In this document: piece by piece, positions 1-12,671 of the stretch
Position numbering within the stretch: the stretch's first letter is position 1
How the letters are laid out: each line of letters starts with the position of its first letter
Origin: Chromera velia
Taxonomy: Eukaryota > Sar > Chromeraceae
Direction of reading: 5' to 3'
Length of the DNA stretch: 64,000 bases
Assembly: GCA_018398765.1 (NCBI GenBank)
Contig: JAHBMJ010005182.1
Span: 64,001 to 128,000 of the forward strand
Position numbers and translations under genes: made by a program
Notes under the pieces: model-generated
Database searches by the model: none
The model's input: only the letters and a program-made list of their open reading frames with translations
What the model was told of the DNA's origin: nothing

Positions 1-3000
1 TTGGTGGGTTGACAGATCGAAGAAACGTCTTCTCCTTCGAAGGTTGGCTTCACAGGTTGGTTACACAAAAAAACCATAGAATTCTCACGACCAACTTGCT
101 CCCCCTTTCAAATTGCCTTTTTCTTCTTCTTCTTCTTCTTCTTCTTCTTCTTCTTTTTCTTCTTTTTTCTCTTCTCTGTTGTATGGCTCTTCCTCTCTAG
201 CTTCCCCTCGTCCAGACCCTCATCTTCCTTCTCTGATTCAACAATATTTTCGATCATCTGGAGGTGAAGCGGTGTTTGGAAGGGGACGAGAGCTGTAAGC
301 GTCTGTAAGACCCCTAGGCTCCCCCTTCTACCGAGGCTGTCTGGTAAAACTTCAGTTCTGCAGGATGTCAGAGACAGTCAGATATGTTTTTCTGAGTATA
401 CACCTCTCCCCCGCCCGTGCCTCTGCCATATGACAGGTCTGTCTGACTGTCACTACCTTGAAGCCCACCTAGGAAGCCCACCCCACTTCATGACCTGACA
501 GCCTGAGATACTCTTACCACGCCTGGGGTCTCTCGTGCTTCTCCTCTCTCAGTCGTCCGCTGTGCACCATCTGACTCTGAACTAACAAAACGACCAAGTC
601 TAGTGTTTTAACAATCGCCGCGGCACTGTGGAGGCAGTGGAACGCCCCCGCGGAACGAGTTTAATCATGCAATCACTAGATCAATCAATCAATCAATCAA
701 TTAAATCATAATAAACCCACCAGTAAACTTATAATCATTAGCTTAATTAAGATATATAACATTTCACACAGTGTGTATACATAAGCATGCTTAGCTAAAT
801 CTAGAGCTAGATATATATGCTTATACTATAGTGCTTATACATCATAATGTATAGCCTCCATGTACATGCGTATTATTGTCTTAAAGTATGTAAAGTAGAC
901 TACATGAATGCGCAACGACTCCGTCGACTCATGAAATGGTGACATGCTGCATGCGCATGCAATGTCTTCATGGCAAGTTCATGCATTATTCATTGTTCAT
1001 TACACTTTTCAATGCAGACGTCGAGAGATACAACATTTTGAAGACGACCTTGGAAGGACAAAGATGGCTTCAGCCTCACGTAAACCAGACAGACTGATTC
1101 AGCAAACCGAACCGTTGCACTTGCAGTTGCTTGTGAGGTTGTTGCTTTGATTTCTGTGCATTTGCACATTTGTTCTGAAGTGTACTCCCCTTCTTATGGA
1201 TATATTTTTTCTTTTCTTTCCATCCATGCTTTTTCTTCGCACGTGCTCTTCTCTTGTAACTGATTTTTCGGTTGTCTTCTTCTCTGAGCTCTTTTCTGTC
1301 CTTGCTTTGCTTTCTCAAAGTTTGGGCCCGCCCGGGGTCGAGGCTGTTCTTTCTGGTAAGTAGGAGGACTCTGGGCTAAAAGCGGGTGCAGACTCTGGTT
1401 CGTTGGTTGCTGAAAGTGGTGATGCGGTTGGAAGAATGGGAGCTCTGACTTTCTTTTTTCCTGTCTTCGTTTTCTTCCTTGGTTTTCAGTTTTCGTAATT
1501 TCTCTTTCAATGGAAGTGACGAGGTCCTGCTTACTCGTCTGATTGTGTGTTCAGCAGCATCACAGCGTGCGCCATCCTGTCTTAAAGTGCAAGTGCCATT
1601 TGCAAGGAAGAAAAGAAGAAAGAAGAAAGTCTCATCAGAGCAGCCAGGAATGAGGAGGTCGGTTCACAGAGAGCTAGAGACATGGAAGCTCACACCCACT
1701 CATGTGCTCCCTTACTTCTTCCTTCACGGCAACGCAACAGTGACTGCCATGGTTGCCGAGGGAGTTTCCGGCGAGGGGGGGGGGGGGCGAGGGGGTCTTC
1801 TCTTTTCTTTTCCTTTTTTCTTAATTTAATTCTCTCGTGACCCGCCCTGTGTTGATCTTCCTTTCGATCGGCCTCTCCTTCTTTCTCCCTTCTGCTGCAT
1901 GTTGTGGTTTATTTGCCTCCTTCGAGTTCTTTTATGATGGTCGCCTCTGTTCATTCGTCTGTCTGTCCATCTGTCCGTCGGTCCGTCTGATAGTCTGTCT
2001 GCTCGTTCTCCCTCGCGAATTCTTTCAGTCAGCAGGCAAGCGCACGCACGTGCACAACCAGTTCTTTTGTTACATAGGGCTGATGCATGGATGCATGAAT
2101 AGAGAATCTCTCCAGACATGCAGGCATTCAAATTCACTCGCTCTCTCTTTCTGACAGCCAGCCTGCAATCGCATCACAAAAGAAAAGAAGAAACACTCAC
2201 ACCGCAAGTTTGCGACCACAAAAGAGTGTCTTGAGTACATCGACGAGTGCATGGATGGATGAGAAGGGTGGATGAGTGAGTCAGTGTCACTTGTAAATGC
2301 ATGAATGCGAATTGAGAAAAATGTGTTAGAGACAGAGATCAACAGAGAAAGCATTCCTCAATCCGGGAAGGAGCATGAAGGACCTTCAAAATGGCCCCCT
2401 TCCCTTCTGCTGAACTCTCTCTCTCTCTCTCTTCCTGCCCCTCTTTCCCCTCTTTCCCCCAGAAACCTTCTCTCTCTGCACACGTTCTTTCTCTCCTCTT
2501 GACGTCCATTTCTCATCCTACCCAGCCAGGTAGATTGATGCAGAGAGAACAATGAAGCGAATCACATGCAGTTCCAACCCAGTTCTTCTTGTCATGCATT
2601 CATTCACCAAAGTGCAGACAAGGTACAGTCCGTCAATGTCTTTTCCCCCAAAGTCCCCCTATATGCCCTCGCCCCACCCAGGCAGGCACCCCCTGGAGGG
2701 TTCGCACCTTTCTCTGTCTGTCTATATCTTTCTGTCTGTCTCTTTCTGTCTGTCTGCCTGTCTCTTTCTGTCTGTCTGTCTGCCAGTATCTTTCTGTCTC
2801 TCTCTCTCTCTCTCTTGAATTGTGTGGTGTGTTCTTGCAAGAAGGCTACCGAATTGAAACGAAGCAGCGCAACTTCAGAACACATACTGAAGGAAGAAGG
2901 AAAGAAGGAAAGGCACGCATGCACACATACGCAGTGACTACGACGTAGGAGAAAATTTCCCTACAACAGAGAGAGGACACGGGGAGGAAAAGGAAAAGGG

Positions 3001-6000
3001 TAGAGAGGAGAAGGAAAGATGGGAAGGGCAGAATGAAGAAGGGGGCAAGGACTGTTGAATCTCTCTATTCTCTCTCTTTTTGTCTTTCTCTCTCACTCTC
3101 TGTCTCTCTCTGCTGCGCGCGGTTTCTTCCCACTCCCCATGCACCCACCCATCTCTCGAGTTGCTCACCTGATGATCCCTTCCAGGGTGCTGAGGCAACC
3201 CACCAACCCCAACCCACCGAATCAATCTGGAAGAAACGAACGCCCAATATGCGCAGTCATGCCGTACATCGCCGTCTCTCTCTATGCGCACGCACACAGA
3301 GAAACGCCGGAATTACTATAAAACACGCAGGCAGGCAGCAAGTGACGTCAGTAAAAGAGACGCACACACGCTCACAGAGAATCGAGATGAAAATTAAAAG
3401 AAAAAACAGTGACCTGCAGGTGGTAGCAATGTAGACTCAAGTGGGCGTATGCAAATGTGACGACGTTTCTGTTTCTCTCTCTTTGTTCACTTTTTCCAGA
3501 GAAAGGCTATGCTATGCATTGAATCGATCTGTTGGTTCCTTTCTGTGCCCCAGATATCCAAGCAGACAGACAGCACAACCAAACCATGCATACTCTCCCA
3601 GACAGACCTCACGATCCCTTCTGTCTTTCCTTTTTTCTGTACCGTACAAGGACCGGGTGAGAAAGTGGGTGAGTGAGTCAGCATGCAGATGAAGAACAAA
3701 ACAGAAGCGTTATGGAAGAAGAAGAAGAATTTCGAATAGTCGATCGAAGCGCGGAGATAGGCGGAGGGAAAGCCGACTTGACCCTCGAGAGGACGATCTT
3801 TCTCTCCCCCCATCTTTTTCACCCCTCTCCCTCTCTTCTCAAACAAAAGAAACAGGGAAATCGATCAACAAAAGAAAACAACATCAGTCAGTCTTTGAGG
3901 GAAAAGAAAAGAACTGAACAATGCGCAGCACAACACAGGCTCATTTTTTCATCCACCCCTGCACTCTATCTGTTCGTGTCATGAAGGAAGGAGCGAGCAT
4001 GTTTTGCTTTAATTCCTTCTATCACATTCAGTTGCAGTCAAGGAGCCAGTGAGTGAGTCAGTGGTGACCCTGGAGCTCATCCGGATGAAGCAAACAAGCC
4101 TCAGATCGAGGAGCAAAGCAAACAGTCAGTCAGTCTTTCCACCATCCCCCCAGCCGTCATCATTGTCGCACGCCTTTTCCTTGCTTCTTCATCTGAAAAA
4201 GGGGGAGAGAGGCAGGTCAGTCAGCCAAGAGAAAAGGGGCCGGGTGAGGGGAGAAAGTTCGTCCTTCGTCAGTCACGTTTGCTTCAAGCAGATCAAGCAA
4301 GAAAGAACAATTGATTGATCGATACAGACGAGAGAGTGAGTCAAAAGAAATAAAAAGTCACTTACCCTTCCTTCTTTCCTGCAAATTTCGGGTGTTCTAT
4401 CCATAAACAGACAGAAGCAACACAGAGAGAGGGAAAGAGTGAGAGGCAGAGGAAGACAAGGGATGAAGAGAAGAAGGAAGGGGAGAGAATAAATTGCACC
4501 AGGCGGAGGCAAAGCTGCTGCACCACCATTTTTCGACTAAATGAATATGAAACAATGCTGTCTATGTGCATGCATGAAAGACCGAGAGCATCGAAAAGTA
4601 GGGGCACATATTCATTCTCCCCCCTCGCTCGAGTTTTCTTTCCTTTCCTTTCCTCTTTCTCTCTCTTCACCTCACTCACCACAAGGACCGGCTAGGCAGG
4701 CCAACCCCCCAAGAGCCGTTCCTGTTCCCTGTTCAACCGACGTAGGTACCACTTTTTTCTTCTTCTCCTTCTTGTTCCACCATGGTTTCTTTGACCGGCC
4801 ACTTTCGCTTGAGCTCTAGACTACAGGCAGGCAACGCTGCGCAATTCTTCAAAAACAAAGACAGACAGACAGACAGACAGATAGATAAAGAGAGGACAGA
4901 CAGGTCTGCTGGGAGACGAGGCAAGACAGACGACGGTGACGCTTCCTTCCTTCCTTTTCTCTCCTTCCCCCCCTTTCTTTCTTTCCTTTCTTGATTACAT
5001 GTAATTCCTTCCTGTAATGTTCTTTTTGTTTTTTCCGCACAACGAAACGAAAAAGGCAACCAACCTGGCGGTACGATGGGTCGATGGGAAGGAAACCGCA
5101 CGCACGCATGCAAAAGGATGCAAAAATGAATAAATGAATGAATTAATGCGCAGATCGATCGACCCATGCAGTGGTGGGTAGACTGCTGAGCAGAGCAGGG
5201 CAGAGCAGAGCAGAACAGTCATCATCATCTCGATGAAAAGAAAGAACGAAGGAGCGAGAATGTGAGTGAAGACGCAACAAAAAGTGAGTGCGAGAGGGAA
5301 CAAAGCTGTCCCTCCGCACTCCCTTTTCCTTTCTTTTCTTCGGACCTCCATTCCCTTCCCATTTTTTTTCTTGCATGCTTGCACCCATGTATGGCCGTCA
5401 GGAAAGGAGGAAGAGCGCAACGCGAGCTTCCCCCCTTCGTTGCGAACGATCACGCAACCCGAATTAAATTCAATCTAGCAACACGCACACACTGACAGGT
5501 AGATTGTTCGATTCGGCTAAGCGATTTGTTGGGTATGCGTGCAAAAGAAAGAAAAGAAAAGAGAAACAGTATCGATTGACTTTCTCTTCTTCTCAATCAA
5601 CACACAGGAAGACGGTACTTTACATCCCAGTTTCCCCCCCTCTTGTAAAAATACTTTCTCTCTCCTTTCCCTTCTTCCCTTCCTCTCCCCATCCATTACC
5701 CTTCTTGATTTCCCCACAACTGATTCAGCTAAAGTTGAAGAAGCGAGCCTGCCTGAGGGAAATCCAGGACAGACAAAGGAAGGAATTCGCCTCCAAAGAA
5801 AGCAGGAAGATAAAGAGGGGGAGAGAAAACGCAAATGACGAATACGCGTTGACGGCTGCAGCATCGGTCAGTTTGCACGTCCTTCTCTTTCCTTCCTCCC
5901 AATCTTCCTTCATTCCTCCACCCTGCCCGCCCTATTTTCGTTCCTTCCCTTACGTTCTGCAGCCCCCCCCCCCCCNNCCCCCTCCGTCTTCCCATCCATC

Positions 6001-6540
6001 CAGACAGGCGACCAACACCTCCCCACCCACACCCCCACCCACCCGAGTACATTCTGCCACGCCCGTCCGGATGGCTGGCTGATTGCCCGCATGGTTGGTT
6101 GGTTGGTTGGTTGTTGGGTCAATCGGTCGGATGTTTTGTCCATTGATCGGTCGATCGATCTTCGAGCAAACCAACAAGGAGACAAAAAATCAAATGAATG
6201 AACGAATGAATGAAAAAAGAACCCCCTGGGGCTGCCTGGTCATCCATCCACCATTTCTCTTCTTGCTGTACTCATCTGTCAATCCGTCGGTCTGTCTGTC
6301 AGTCCCTCCATGAAAGAAACGAAGGAAATGAAGGAACGCTCGAGCATTGAATTTCACCACATGCAGCGCAGTGCAAGAATTAGTGAAGAGGAATGAATAC
6401 GTTGATTTCATGTAGGGATTGATTGATTAATCAGCACAGTCGACCCATGCAGGAAGGAAGGAAGGAAGGAAGGCTGTACGTCCACGCTCGAACACCGCCA
6501 CTCATCCAACCACCTATCATTTCTTTCTTTCTTTCTTTTC
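1..6540. other. Gene-poor low-complexity region
   Basis: I find no open frame with recognisable protein content and no chain of exons with matching phases. The stretch is dominated by pyrimidine-rich or purine-rich tracts and short tandem repeats: TTC repeats near 115-165, AATC repeats near 680-705, CTGT and CT repeats near 2705-2815, ACAG repeats near 4858-4885, GGTT near 6088-6112 and AAGG near 6450-6472. Frames up to 192 codons exist, but their products are homopolymeric Ser/Leu/Phe or Lys/Arg/Glu strings that follow directly from the repeats. A more AT-rich segment lies at about 660-930. Two unresolved bases sit at 5976-5977 inside a C tract. Non-coding transcripts or short exons of a gene outside the window cannot be excluded. 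Confidence 0.6.
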
Positions 6541-6544
6541 TCCT

Positions 6545-8795
6545 TTAGGGAGTGGGTGGAGGTCTCAAGAACCCTCCCGTTCCAGGGGCAAAAGAGAAAT
6601 TCGATCCTGTGTCTCTACCCCCACTCCCCCCGGCCACGGGTGCCGTGGTGGCCCCGGCCACAGGCGCTTCTGTAGGGGCTGCGGGTGTTTCTTCCTCTCT
6701 GGCGTCACCCCCCTCGCTCACAGGGGGTGCGGGACGTCCGTGCCAGGGGGACCGCGTGTCCCCCGGCCCCCCATCGGCTGTTCCTTCACCCTCACCGGCA
6801 TCACTGTACATGCCGTGTGCTTCCTCGAACATCTTGATGGTGTCCTTCAACTGCCACAGGGACCCCTTGGGCGTGCGCTTGCGGTCGGGGTCGTTGAAGT
6901 CGACTCTAACGAGGCCGAACTTCATCTCGAATCCCGCGAACCACTCCAGGTTGTCCAAAAAGGACCAACCGAACCAGCCACGCACGTCACACCCGTCCTC
7001 TGTCACTGCGAGGGCGAGGTTGTCAATGTGGTCGTGGAGGTACTGCTGACGGAACACGTCGTTCTTCTGCAAGGGAGGGAAGGAGAAGAGAAAGGGAGGA
7101 AGGGAGGAAAAAGGAAGAAAGCAAAGGGGTGAAGAACGAGGTTGGATTCGTGAGAGGCACTTTCAGACATCCCAAACACTGAATGCATCATCATATGTGT
7201 GCGGCCACATGTGCCCGAGGAGACTCTCTCCCTCACAAGGCTGGTAAGATCCCCTGGATGCTCTTTTTTGAAGTATTAGCCTGTCGTGTGGCTACACAAG
7301 TGAGTGAAAGAAGAGGAAAACGACGGAGAAAACCTTGAGGGAACAAAAGGATGCAGTGTGCGTGCATGGAAAGAGACACAAGAAACAGGGCTTTCTATGA
7401 ATGTTCACCTCAGTCTTCTTATTTCTGGCTCACTCATTCACTGGCGCATTGATAGTCCTTCGTTGCGTATGAAAATACATTCGCTGAGAGTCCAAGAAAG
7501 AGATGTGGAAAGAAATGGAAAACATACAACAAAAATAGAGACGGACGGACCGCTGCCTCTTCTGAGTCCTCGCCAACTGCACAACCGTTCTCCACGATGT
7601 ACATGGGCACAGAGAAGTCCTTGTAACGGTCGTGGTTCACGTAGTTGAACAGCTTGCGGAGACCGGGGGCGTACACTCCCCAGCCCGTGTGCGTTCTGGG
7701 CCAGTCGTCGGCGTAGTAGTGCGTGACGTTCCAGTCAGCGTAGAAGGAGTTCATAGCTGAACCGGGTGTCCAGGGCTGGTGCGTGCCCTCCTTGGTCATG
7801 TGCGGCATGTAGTAGTTGATCGCAACGAAGTCCGTACTCCCGATGAGCATCGTCTTTTCCTCGTCAGTGAACGAGGGTAGACGGTCACCAAGTGTGTCCT
7901 TCATGGACTGAGGGTAGTCACCTCTGTACATGGGGTCGAGCCACCAACCCATCTGCCAGTCATACGACCTCTCGCACAGTTTCACGTGCTCGGGGTTTTC
8001 AGGATCGGCAGGGTAGAAGGAGCCGAGGTTGAGGACGATCCCGATCTCCTTCCCGTTCTGTCGGGTCTGGAACTGTTCTCTGTAGAGTTTCACTGTCTTT
8101 GCGTGTGCAATGAGGAAGTTGTGACCGAACTGGTAGGGCTCCTTGTCGCCTGATGCGGGGTAGTTGACGGCAGCCATCATGGGTTCATTGAAGGTGAACC
8201 AGTGCTTGACACGGTCACCGAACTCCTCAAAGCAGACTCGGGCGAAGTCTGTGAACAGTTGGGGGAAGTCTGACCTCAAAACCGCATTGCCTGGGTTTGG
8301 GTGAAGAGCCAGGGCAAAGGGAAGGTCGTTGTGCCAGATGGACACCCAGGGTGTGATCCCTCTTTGGAGGAGGGCGTTGATCAGGTTGTTGTAGAACTTC
8401 ACACCCTCTGCGTTCGGTTTCTCTCCCGGCTTCAGCATGCCGTTAGGCATCAAGCGGCTCCACATGATTGAAAATCTGTAGTGCTTAATGCCGGCTGCCT
8501 TGATCAGCTCTGCATCTTCCACGTATTTGTGGTAATGATCTGTAGCAACATCCCCTGTGTCGCCATTCTTGATCATTCCGGGAGTGTGTGAAAACACGTC
8601 CCACTGATTCAGGCCTTTCCCGCCTTCCAACCACCCACCCTCAATCTGATAGGCAGATGTGGCCACACCAAACGCAAAAGATGCGGGAAGGTTTTTGACA
8701 GAGGGAGGGGGGGGGATGGTGTAGAGATTGTCTTTCGTCGCAGCCACCATCGCAATCAGAAACGGCGGCAAGATGAACCCAAGTTTTCCCGTCAT
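6545..8795 (-). CDS. GH1 beta-glucosidase, secreted (2 exons)
   Basis: Glycoside hydrolase family 1 enzyme that releases glucose from beta-glucosides or beta-glucan oligosaccharides by a retaining mechanism. Exon 1 is 8795-7551 and exon 2 is 7066-6545, joined in phase 0 across a GT-AG intron, giving 588 aa. The first ~20 residues are hydrophobic and look like a signal peptide, suggesting secretion or a vacuolar route. The N-terminal GH1 signature (SAYQIEGGW) is near residues 47-55. The acid/base motif TFNEP has Glu204 and the nucleophile motif IVENG has Glu402. Exon 2 supplies the aglycone-site block GWFGWSFLDNLEW and the FGLVRVDF strand. The catalytic domain ends around residue 500 and is followed by ~85 residues rich in Gly, Ala and Pro, which is unusual for GH1 and probably disordered. 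The gene diverges from the glucan synthase at 10197. Family is certain; substrate is inferred. Confidence 0.93.
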
Positions 8796-10196
8796 GCCTG
8801 CGGTTGCTTTGAAAGTGCTCTGCTGGCGTGTTTGAGAATTTCAGTCAGCCAGTCGGATTCTATCAACCGAAGCGGAGCACGGGTCGAAAGACCTGGAGAA
8901 AAGATGGACGAGTTGTTGCTTTCTGTATCGTTGCACTGGACTTCACGGAAAGCCGCGCGCGTTTTGAATTCTTTTCTTAAATAGGAAAATCACTTAAAGA
9001 AACCTCAGACACAATGAATGGGCTGCGGGACGACTCATACAATGACAGATTTTTCTCTCATTCGCTTGCGAAATTAGGGAGCTGTTGTTGTCCGCTGCTG
9101 TCGGAGAACACTTTCCGTTTCGCCGTTCAGTCATGCACATGCACGTCTGCACATGACGTACGTAGACCGATACGGGGACGTGCACGCGCGCGCGCGTGCG
9201 TCAAAAACGTTTTCCGGGAGCCATGCAAGGGGCCATTTTAGGATTTATAACAATGCCTGTAAAGCCCGCGGCGTTTGTGGGTAAACGCCGCGGGGCCGCG
9301 GAGCGACTGTCCAAGCTACTCTGTGGAGCCCCGCGACAAACCGTTCACAGACTTGTCAAAACACAGTGAAAACATGCATACCAAAGAGCCTCCCGAAAAA
9401 TTTTGGCGCCTGCGGCGCAAATTGCTCGTTTTATGAGTATATATTGGCAGGGCGGGCGGGGAAGGGTGCGCCGCCGCGGAGGGGCTTGAAAGAGTCCGCG
9501 GCTGTGCGCACAGCCGCGGACGAAATTGAAGAGCCCCGCGGCGCAGCCGCGGGGCTCAAAATAGCGGCTTTACAGGCATTGATTTATAATATAGGATCTT
9601 TTAGGTGGCCGCGGCCCGCGGAAATGTTGGGCATGCCGGGGTCTCTTCTTGCGTGAGTGATTTCCGCGGATGGCTCAAGTCAGGATACGAGGGTCGACGC
9701 GCTCTGAGTCCGTGCGCGCGAAGTAAAAAAATTAACCCAATTCCTGTAAGAGCCACCTTTCCTAGTCTTTTCCACATGCAGTCTCCAGACAAGGTTGAGA
9801 AAGAAGTCGATATATCACTTGATCTTCCTTCTTTTCTTGGAACTTTGCTTTCTCCCCGGGCTGAGATTTGGAGATGTTTTCGACCTGATTCGCCCTGAAA
9901 GAAGGAAGGAACGTATCACGGTTGATACCCTCCTCGTGTGTTTTGTTTTCGCTGTCCCAACTGTTTGGGTTTGGCCTCCAGTCAGTTTGACGATCGAGGA
10001 AGTGATCTCATCCCATTGGGACAGGTAGACAGAGTCTTTTTCCTTTTGCTCTACGCAGGCCTCTGAGAACGAAGAGTTACCGAGGCTTTAGGAGAAAAAC
10101 AAGCGTTCTTGATTGCGGGTCACAGGCGATCTTTTCTTTCTTCTTCTTTTTGTGCCCGGCTCAGAGCGTGATCTTCAAAGAACCCAAACTAACGAC
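8796..10196. promoter_or_regulatory. Divergent upstream region, GH1 and OpgH-like genes
   Basis: Only 1.4 kb separates the two start codons, so both genes must draw promoter elements from this stretch unless they use distant enhancers. It contains a 331-bp transposon-like element (separate entry). A pyrimidine tract ending in CTCAG at about 10139-10163 looks like the 3' end of an intron in the 5' leader of the glucosyltransferase gene. No TATA box or other core promoter could be assigned with confidence. Confidence 0.4.
9251..9581. mobile_element. hAT-like MITE, 331 bp, GC-rich with nested hairpins
   Basis: The ends are perfect 16-bp terminal inverted repeats, CAATGCCTGTAAAGCC at 9251-9266 and its reverse complement at 9566-9581. 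They are flanked by a perfect 8-bp direct repeat ATTTATAA (9243-9250 and 9582-9589). An 8-bp target duplication plus the terminal CAATG, which fits the hAT end consensus YARNG, points to mobilisation by a hAT transposase. There is no transposase frame, so the copy is non-autonomous. The interior is built from CCGCGG-centred inverted repeats: arms 9264-9276/9283-9294, a perfect 28-bp palindrome at 9494-9521, and 12-bp arms around a 3-bp loop at 9531-9557. It lies between two divergent genes. Confidence 0.88.
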
Positions 10197-12636
10197 ATGG
10201 CCGGAGACGTGGAGACCAGGTTTCCACTCCAACTGCGTGCAGAGCAGCCAGACCCGCCTCACGAGAATTCGAGAGAAAGAAGTGAACATTCTTCAACCAG
10301 TCGAACAATTCCCCTTCCGGTTCCTGATCAGGGGATCTCGACGAGATCAGATTCAAGGGATCTTGAACTCGGCTCAGACTTCCCTGCGTCTCCTGTAAAG
10401 GATCAACAAGTGGGAGATTTGACGCCGAGAACAGCAGCTGCAGATTCCCAACTCACTGTGGCTTCCCTGAAAAGAGGTCGAAAGAGAAATGGGGTGAAGG
10501 AAGCATCGTACTTCATCAGGCGGCTCTTTGTCACCATGGTGATCTTATGCAGTGCGACCTTTGCCGGTTACGTCCTTGTGATCAGTGCCCCTTCCTCGGC
10601 ACTCACGTACTTCACCCTCATCCCCCTTTCGATCTCCTTTGCTAAGCTGGTACGTGACCCGAGTTTCTTCCTATTATGGTCCGACTCTGTGCCCTTTCAC
10701 CTTTTCTCGGTTTGTTCTTTTTGAATTTCCCTTCGATACACCTCGAATGGAGTAAAGTCTTTTCATTGACGACGCAGGAATTCATAAACTTGTGCGTACC
10801 AGTTTGAGTTGTCATCCTGTCCATTACTTTCTGAGTCGAACAGCCAGACTGGCAGCCCATGAGTGTAGTCAAGCAGTGGGAGGAGTCGGGTGACTTTTGA
10901 AAGTACAGACGACGTGCATGCATCGTGCAGTTGTGTGTGGTTGGACACATCAGTGTCTGCATGCTCCAATTCTTTGACTCCATGAATGCACATGTGTGAG
11001 TGAGTGAGTGTGCTTGCAGGCGCAATTCTTTGTCCACTGCACTGTTGGCCTCTTCCTCCGTCTCTGCCGGTGGGAGCCTGCCATTCCTGAGTGCCCGACC
11101 AGCGAGGCTCCTGTTCGCACAGGTCGGTCAGCGTCCGTCCATTGAATGAAGTTTTCTCTCTCGTCCTTTTTGCTTTTACAACACCAAGAAGTCTGATACA
11201 AGCCAAGTGATTCACTGACGTCTTTTCTTTTGTTTGCGTCTGTGTCGTGCAGCGGTGGTGATGCTGACATACAACGAAGATCCTTCGTTCGTCATGTCTC
11301 GGCTTGCGGCTGTGTATGAAGAGATGCGCTCTCACCCTGATGCTGGATCTTTCGGTTTCTTTCTCCTGTCCGATACAAGGGATGAGGAGACAGCAGACCA
11401 AGAGGCAGAGCTGGTCGAAGCTTTCAACTCGATGGAGAGAGCACAGACGGGACTAGCACACTCCAACCCCCTCTCCACAGCAGCAGAGAGCAACTCCAGC
11501 CCTAGTTGCGGAGGAGCGGGTGATCTTGAGAAGGGAGAAGTGGAGAAGGACGGAGAGCACCACCTGCCTGCATGGGCCCAGACGACAGCTCACCCGAGCG
11601 GACCGGTCATCTACAGGAGAAGAAAGCTGAACACGAATGCAAAGGTCAGTCAATCAGTCAACCTGGCTTGAGGGAGACCTGGTCGACGCACCGTATCTGT
11701 TTTGGAGAGAAAGGAAAGCCGCGAGAAAAGGGAGAGCATTAATGCGTTTACAAGGAAGTGGCGTCTGACTGAAAGAACCCGCATGCCAACAGCGGCTCTG
11801 ACTTCTCCTTCGCTTCAATGATTGTTTCCTTCTTCGATTGCTTATCCGGTTGCCTCAAGCTGCACTTCACCAGACCTGATTTGCGTTTGGGTTGCGTTAT
11901 TCCTCGTTTATCATAAGGGTTGGGTGGCAATTGCTCGTTGCTTGCAGGTGGGCAACCTGAGGGACTTCATGGAGAGATGGGGCAACGACTACGAGGCGAT
12001 GTTCGTTCTGGACAGTGACTCGCTGGTCTCGGCAGATCTGGTGATGAGCGCAGCCAGACGGATGGCTCTGGCCCCAGAGGTGGGCATCATCCAGGCGACT
12101 GTGCTGCCTGTGAGGGCTGAGAGTTTCTTCTCTCGTGCGCTCCAGTTCTTGTCCTGGAACACTGGAAGAGCCATGGCGGCAGGTGCTGCGTTCTTCTCGG
12201 GCGACAGGGCTCTGTTCATCGGTTGGTCCTTCAGCTTGTTTGTTTGTCTCTTTTTATTCGTTCTTTCTTTCAGGCGATCGAAATGGTGGCATTTGTTTCT
12301 GATCATGTGAAGGAAGTCATTGCCCTTCGACGAATGAAATATAAGGGCGCACAAGGAACACCCAAACGGTGATTCGTTTAGGCCGATCTCGATGTGTATC
12401 TTAGACGGTTCAGACCTTTCGTCCGCACGAGCATCTATCGTTTTTGTCCTGTGTGTGAGCATTTACGTCTGTCTCTCTTGTATATGTATATTAATCCGTT
12501 TTACCTTTGCACTGTTCCGGACTAATGGTGCACTGCAGAAGAAAGAGGCGTCGAATCGTAGCCCTTCGTTCCTTGTTTCTCTCTCTTCTCTCGCAAAGGG
12601 ACTCCTGATCCAATTCACCTGTTTTCATGTTCACTG

Positions 12637-12671
<35 letters not shown>

